Of a stretch of 8,099 bases of DNA, positions 6,700-8,099 are shown in pieces; the first letter of the stretch is position 1; each line of letters opens with the position of its first letter. The stretch comes from an uncultured Sphingobium sp. (GTDB taxonomy: Bacteria; Pseudomonadota; Alphaproteobacteria; Sphingomonadales; Sphingomonadaceae). The translations under genes and the position numbers were made by a program. The stretch is from positions 1 through 8,099 of the forward strand of contig CAJYHD010000343.1 of NCBI GenBank assembly GCA_913773715.1, given 5' to 3'. The notes below the pieces were generated by a model. It worked only from the letters and a program-made list of their open reading frames with translations. It searched no databases and had not been told where the DNA came from.

Positions 6700-6728
6700 A
6701 CGGTATTTTCAAAGGATAATCCTGGGGC

Positions 6729-7508
6729 TTAGCGACCCTTCCACACGCCCGGACGCTTTTCGACGAAGGCAGTCATGCCTTCCTTCTTGTCCTCGGTCGC
6801 GGTCAGGATCTGGAACAGGCGCCGTTCGGTGAGCAGCCCTTGAGCCAAGCCGGTTTCGAACGCGATATTGACCATTTCCTTGTTCACCATCGCGGCCATC
6901 GGCGGCATCTCCGCGATCGTCACCGCAGTCTTCAGCGCTTCGTCCAACAAGTCGGCGGCTGGTACGATCCGGCTCACCAGACCGGCGCGTTCCGCCTCCG
7001 CCGCATCCATCATCCGGCCGGAGAGGCACATGTCCATCGCCTTCGCCTTGCCGACGGCGCGGGTCAGGCGCTGCGACCCGCCCATGCCCGGCGCGACGCC
7101 CAGCTTGATTTCTGGCTGGCCGAACTTCGCCGTGTCCGCTGCGATGATGAAATCCGCCATCATCGCCAGCTCGCATCCACCGCCGAGCGCAAAGCCATTG
7201 ACCGCCGCGATCCACGGCTTGCGCGTTGCGACGACGCCCGTCTGCCAGCCAGAGAAAAAGTCTTCGAGGAAGAAGTCCGCCGCTGGCTTGTCCACCATTT
7301 CCTTGATGTCGGCTCCGGCGGCAAACGCCTTTTCTCCGCTGCCGGTTAATACCGCACAGCGCTGACTGGCGTCGGCGTCATAGGCAGCGAAGGCAGCGCT
7401 CAACTCTGCCAGCACATGGCTGTTCAGCGCATTCAGCGCCTGCGGACGATTGAGCGTGATGAGCGTCACGGCGCCGCGCTGCTCAACCAGGATGGTTTCG
7501 TAACTCAC
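6729..7508 (-). CDS. Enoyl-CoA hydratase (crotonase family, ECHS1-like)
   Basis: The 259-residue protein would add water to 2-enoyl-CoA thioesters in fatty-acid or branched-chain amino-acid breakdown; methacrylyl-CoA is a plausible substrate given the valine genes nearby, but this is inference. Length and motifs match short-chain hydratases: [12 protein letters not shown] (60-71), with the first oxyanion-hole amide near Ala66, then [13 protein letters not shown] (105-117) and FGQPEIKLG (129-137). Both catalytic glutamates are present as Glu113 and Glu133, with the 20-residue spacing of the mammalian enzyme (Glu144/Glu164, from memory), so it should be a hydratase rather than an isomerase. The C-terminal [17 protein letters not shown] is also typical. 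The start is GTG, chosen because GGGAGA lies 6 nt upstream (7515-7520) and the MSYETI-like N-terminus fits the family. It follows the short-chain reductase after 33 nt on the same strand, probably as one operon. Confidence 0.92.
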   Translation of the reverse strand: MSYETILVEQRGAVTLITLNRPQALNALNSHVLAELSAAFAAYDADASQRCAVLTGSGEKAFAAGADIKEMVDKPAADFFLEDFFSGWQTGVVATRKPWIAAVNGFALGGGCELAMMADFIIAADTAKFGQPEIKLGVAPGMGGSQRLTRAVGKAKAMDMCLSGRMMDAAEAERAGLVSRIVPAADLLDEALKTAVTIAEMPPMAAMVNKEMVNIAFETGLAQGLLTERRLFQILTATEDKKEGMTAFVEKRPGVWKGR

Positions 7509-7541
7509 AAGGCGTCTCCCAATATTATCGTGATGTCGGAC

Positions 7542-8099
7542 TTAGCGACAGAGGTGCATGAAGTCCCGCTCATAGCTGCGCATATGCGCGCCGCCGTCGA
7601 TGTAGATTGTCTGCCCCGTCACCGATGACGCATCCGCCAAGAACAGCACGGCGTCGGCGATCTGCTCGGGTTGCGGCAGCGTGCCGAGCGGCATCGCCTG
7701 CGACAGCCGATCCATCTGTTCATCGTTATAATCAGACGTCGCGATCGTCAGCCCCGGCGCGACGGCGTTCACCCGCACCCGAGGCGCGAGCGATTGCGCA
7801 GACGCCTTGGTCAGCCCGGCCAGCGCCAGCTTGGACAAGGTGTAGGCGAACTGGTCGGCATGCGGATGGTCGATCCGCTGGTCGAGGATGTTGACGATGC
7901 AGCGATCCCCCGTTCCCGCCGGGATCATCGCAAAGGACTTGGTCAGCAACGTCGGGGCGATGCAGTTGACCGCATAGTGGCGCATCAGATCGTCAGCGCT
8001 GACCGTTTCCAGCCGATCCTGCCCGAAGATCGCGGCGGAATTGACGAGCAGGTCGGGCGGCCGTCCGAACCGGCTGGCAACATTAGCCACCAGTTCCTC
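7542..8099 (-). CDS. Short-chain dehydrogenase/reductase, PTR1/FolM-like (partial; N-terminus outside window)
   Basis: The open frame runs to the window edge, giving 185 visible residues; a family member has about 240-260, so the N-terminal Rossmann nucleotide-binding glycine motif is off-window. Visible motifs are LLVNSAA (17-23, the NNAG-equivalent), the active-site YTLSK with Tyr86 and Lys90, VRVNAVAPG, and the C-terminal SSVTGQTIYIDGG. Where classical SDRs have a catalytic Ser, this protein has Asp73 in NILD, 13 residues before the Tyr. That Asp-Tyr-Lys triad with 13/4 spacing is the pteridine reductase 1 (Asp181/Tyr194/Lys198) and FolM arrangement, which reduces dihydropterins with NADPH. 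A pteridine reductase role is therefore a reasonable but unproven guess; 'SDR family oxidoreductase' is the safe name. A GTG in frame at 8090 is probably not the start, because the family pattern continues upstream of it. The hydratase gene follows closely. Confidence 0.85.
   Translation of the reverse strand, partial: EELVANVASRFGRPPDLLVNSAAIFGQDRLETVSADDLMRHYAVNCIAPTLLTKSFAMIPAGTGDRCIVNILDQRIDHPHADQFAYTLSKLALAGLTKASAQSLAPRVRVNAVAPGLTIATSDYNDEQMDRLSQAMPLGTLPQPEQIADAVLFLADASSVTGQTIYIDGGAHMRSYERDFMHLCR

Noticed and set aside
6840..7365. Two overlapping plus-strand frames of about 165 codons opposite the enoyl-CoA hydratase
   Set aside because: Both are antisense to a full-length crotonase with complete active site and show no domain of their own.
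8088..8090. GTG as the start of the short-chain reductase
   Set aside because: It would remove the nucleotide-binding Rossmann half, and the frame stays open with family-like residues to the window edge; the gene is cut by the window.

Overview
The window looks like a piece of a high-GC alphaproteobacterial chromosome, most likely a sphingomonad (Sphingomonadales). The signs are the codon use, a TonB-dependent receptor with an 'ITVTGRR' N-terminus after an AQA signal-peptide end, an ACAD8-type dehydrogenase followed by a 3-hydroxyisobutyryl-CoA hydrolase, and a short intergenic palindrome of a kind common in that group. The assignment rests on family resemblance and is not proven.

Layout: (1) nt 1-321, minus strand, the 5' part of a small SAM-dependent (phospholipid N-methyltransferase-like) methyltransferase. 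Its outermost 29 nt are a perfect inverted copy of nt 144-172, so the left edge is probably a chimeric contig end. (2) nt 511-2793, plus strand, a two-gene valine-catabolism operon: isobutyryl-CoA dehydrogenase, then 3-hydroxyisobutyryl-CoA hydrolase. The dehydrogenase carries a single in-frame amber codon at codon 158 and is otherwise intact. (3) nt 2794-2954, a convergent intergenic region with one terminator-like hairpin for each strand. (4) nt 2955-6565, minus strand, a TonB-dependent receptor translationally coupled (TGATG overlap) to an exported M19 dipeptidase. The receptor mRNA has an unusually structured predicted leader that ends at its ribosome binding site. (5) nt 6729-8099, minus strand, a PTR1/FolM-like short-chain reductase (N-terminus outside the window) followed 33 nt later by a crotonase-type enoyl-CoA hydratase.

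How the genes could work together: isobutyryl-CoA dehydrogenase makes methacrylyl-CoA, a crotonase hydrates it, and the hydrolase releases 3-hydroxyisobutyrate. All three activities are encoded here, but the hydratase sits in a different transcription unit and may be a general beta-oxidation enzyme. If the amber codon is real, the first of these steps is lost or depends on another gene. The receptor-dipeptidase pair looks like a separate uptake-and-cleavage module: an outer-membrane importer for an unknown ligand, and a metal-dependent exported dipeptidase that could hydrolyse it.

I see no CRISPR array, tRNA, rRNA, insertion sequence or phage gene. The most interesting points are the isolated nonsense codon at a flavin-contact position, the fold-back at the left edge, and the receptor leader. 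No wholly new system can be claimed from this sequence alone.
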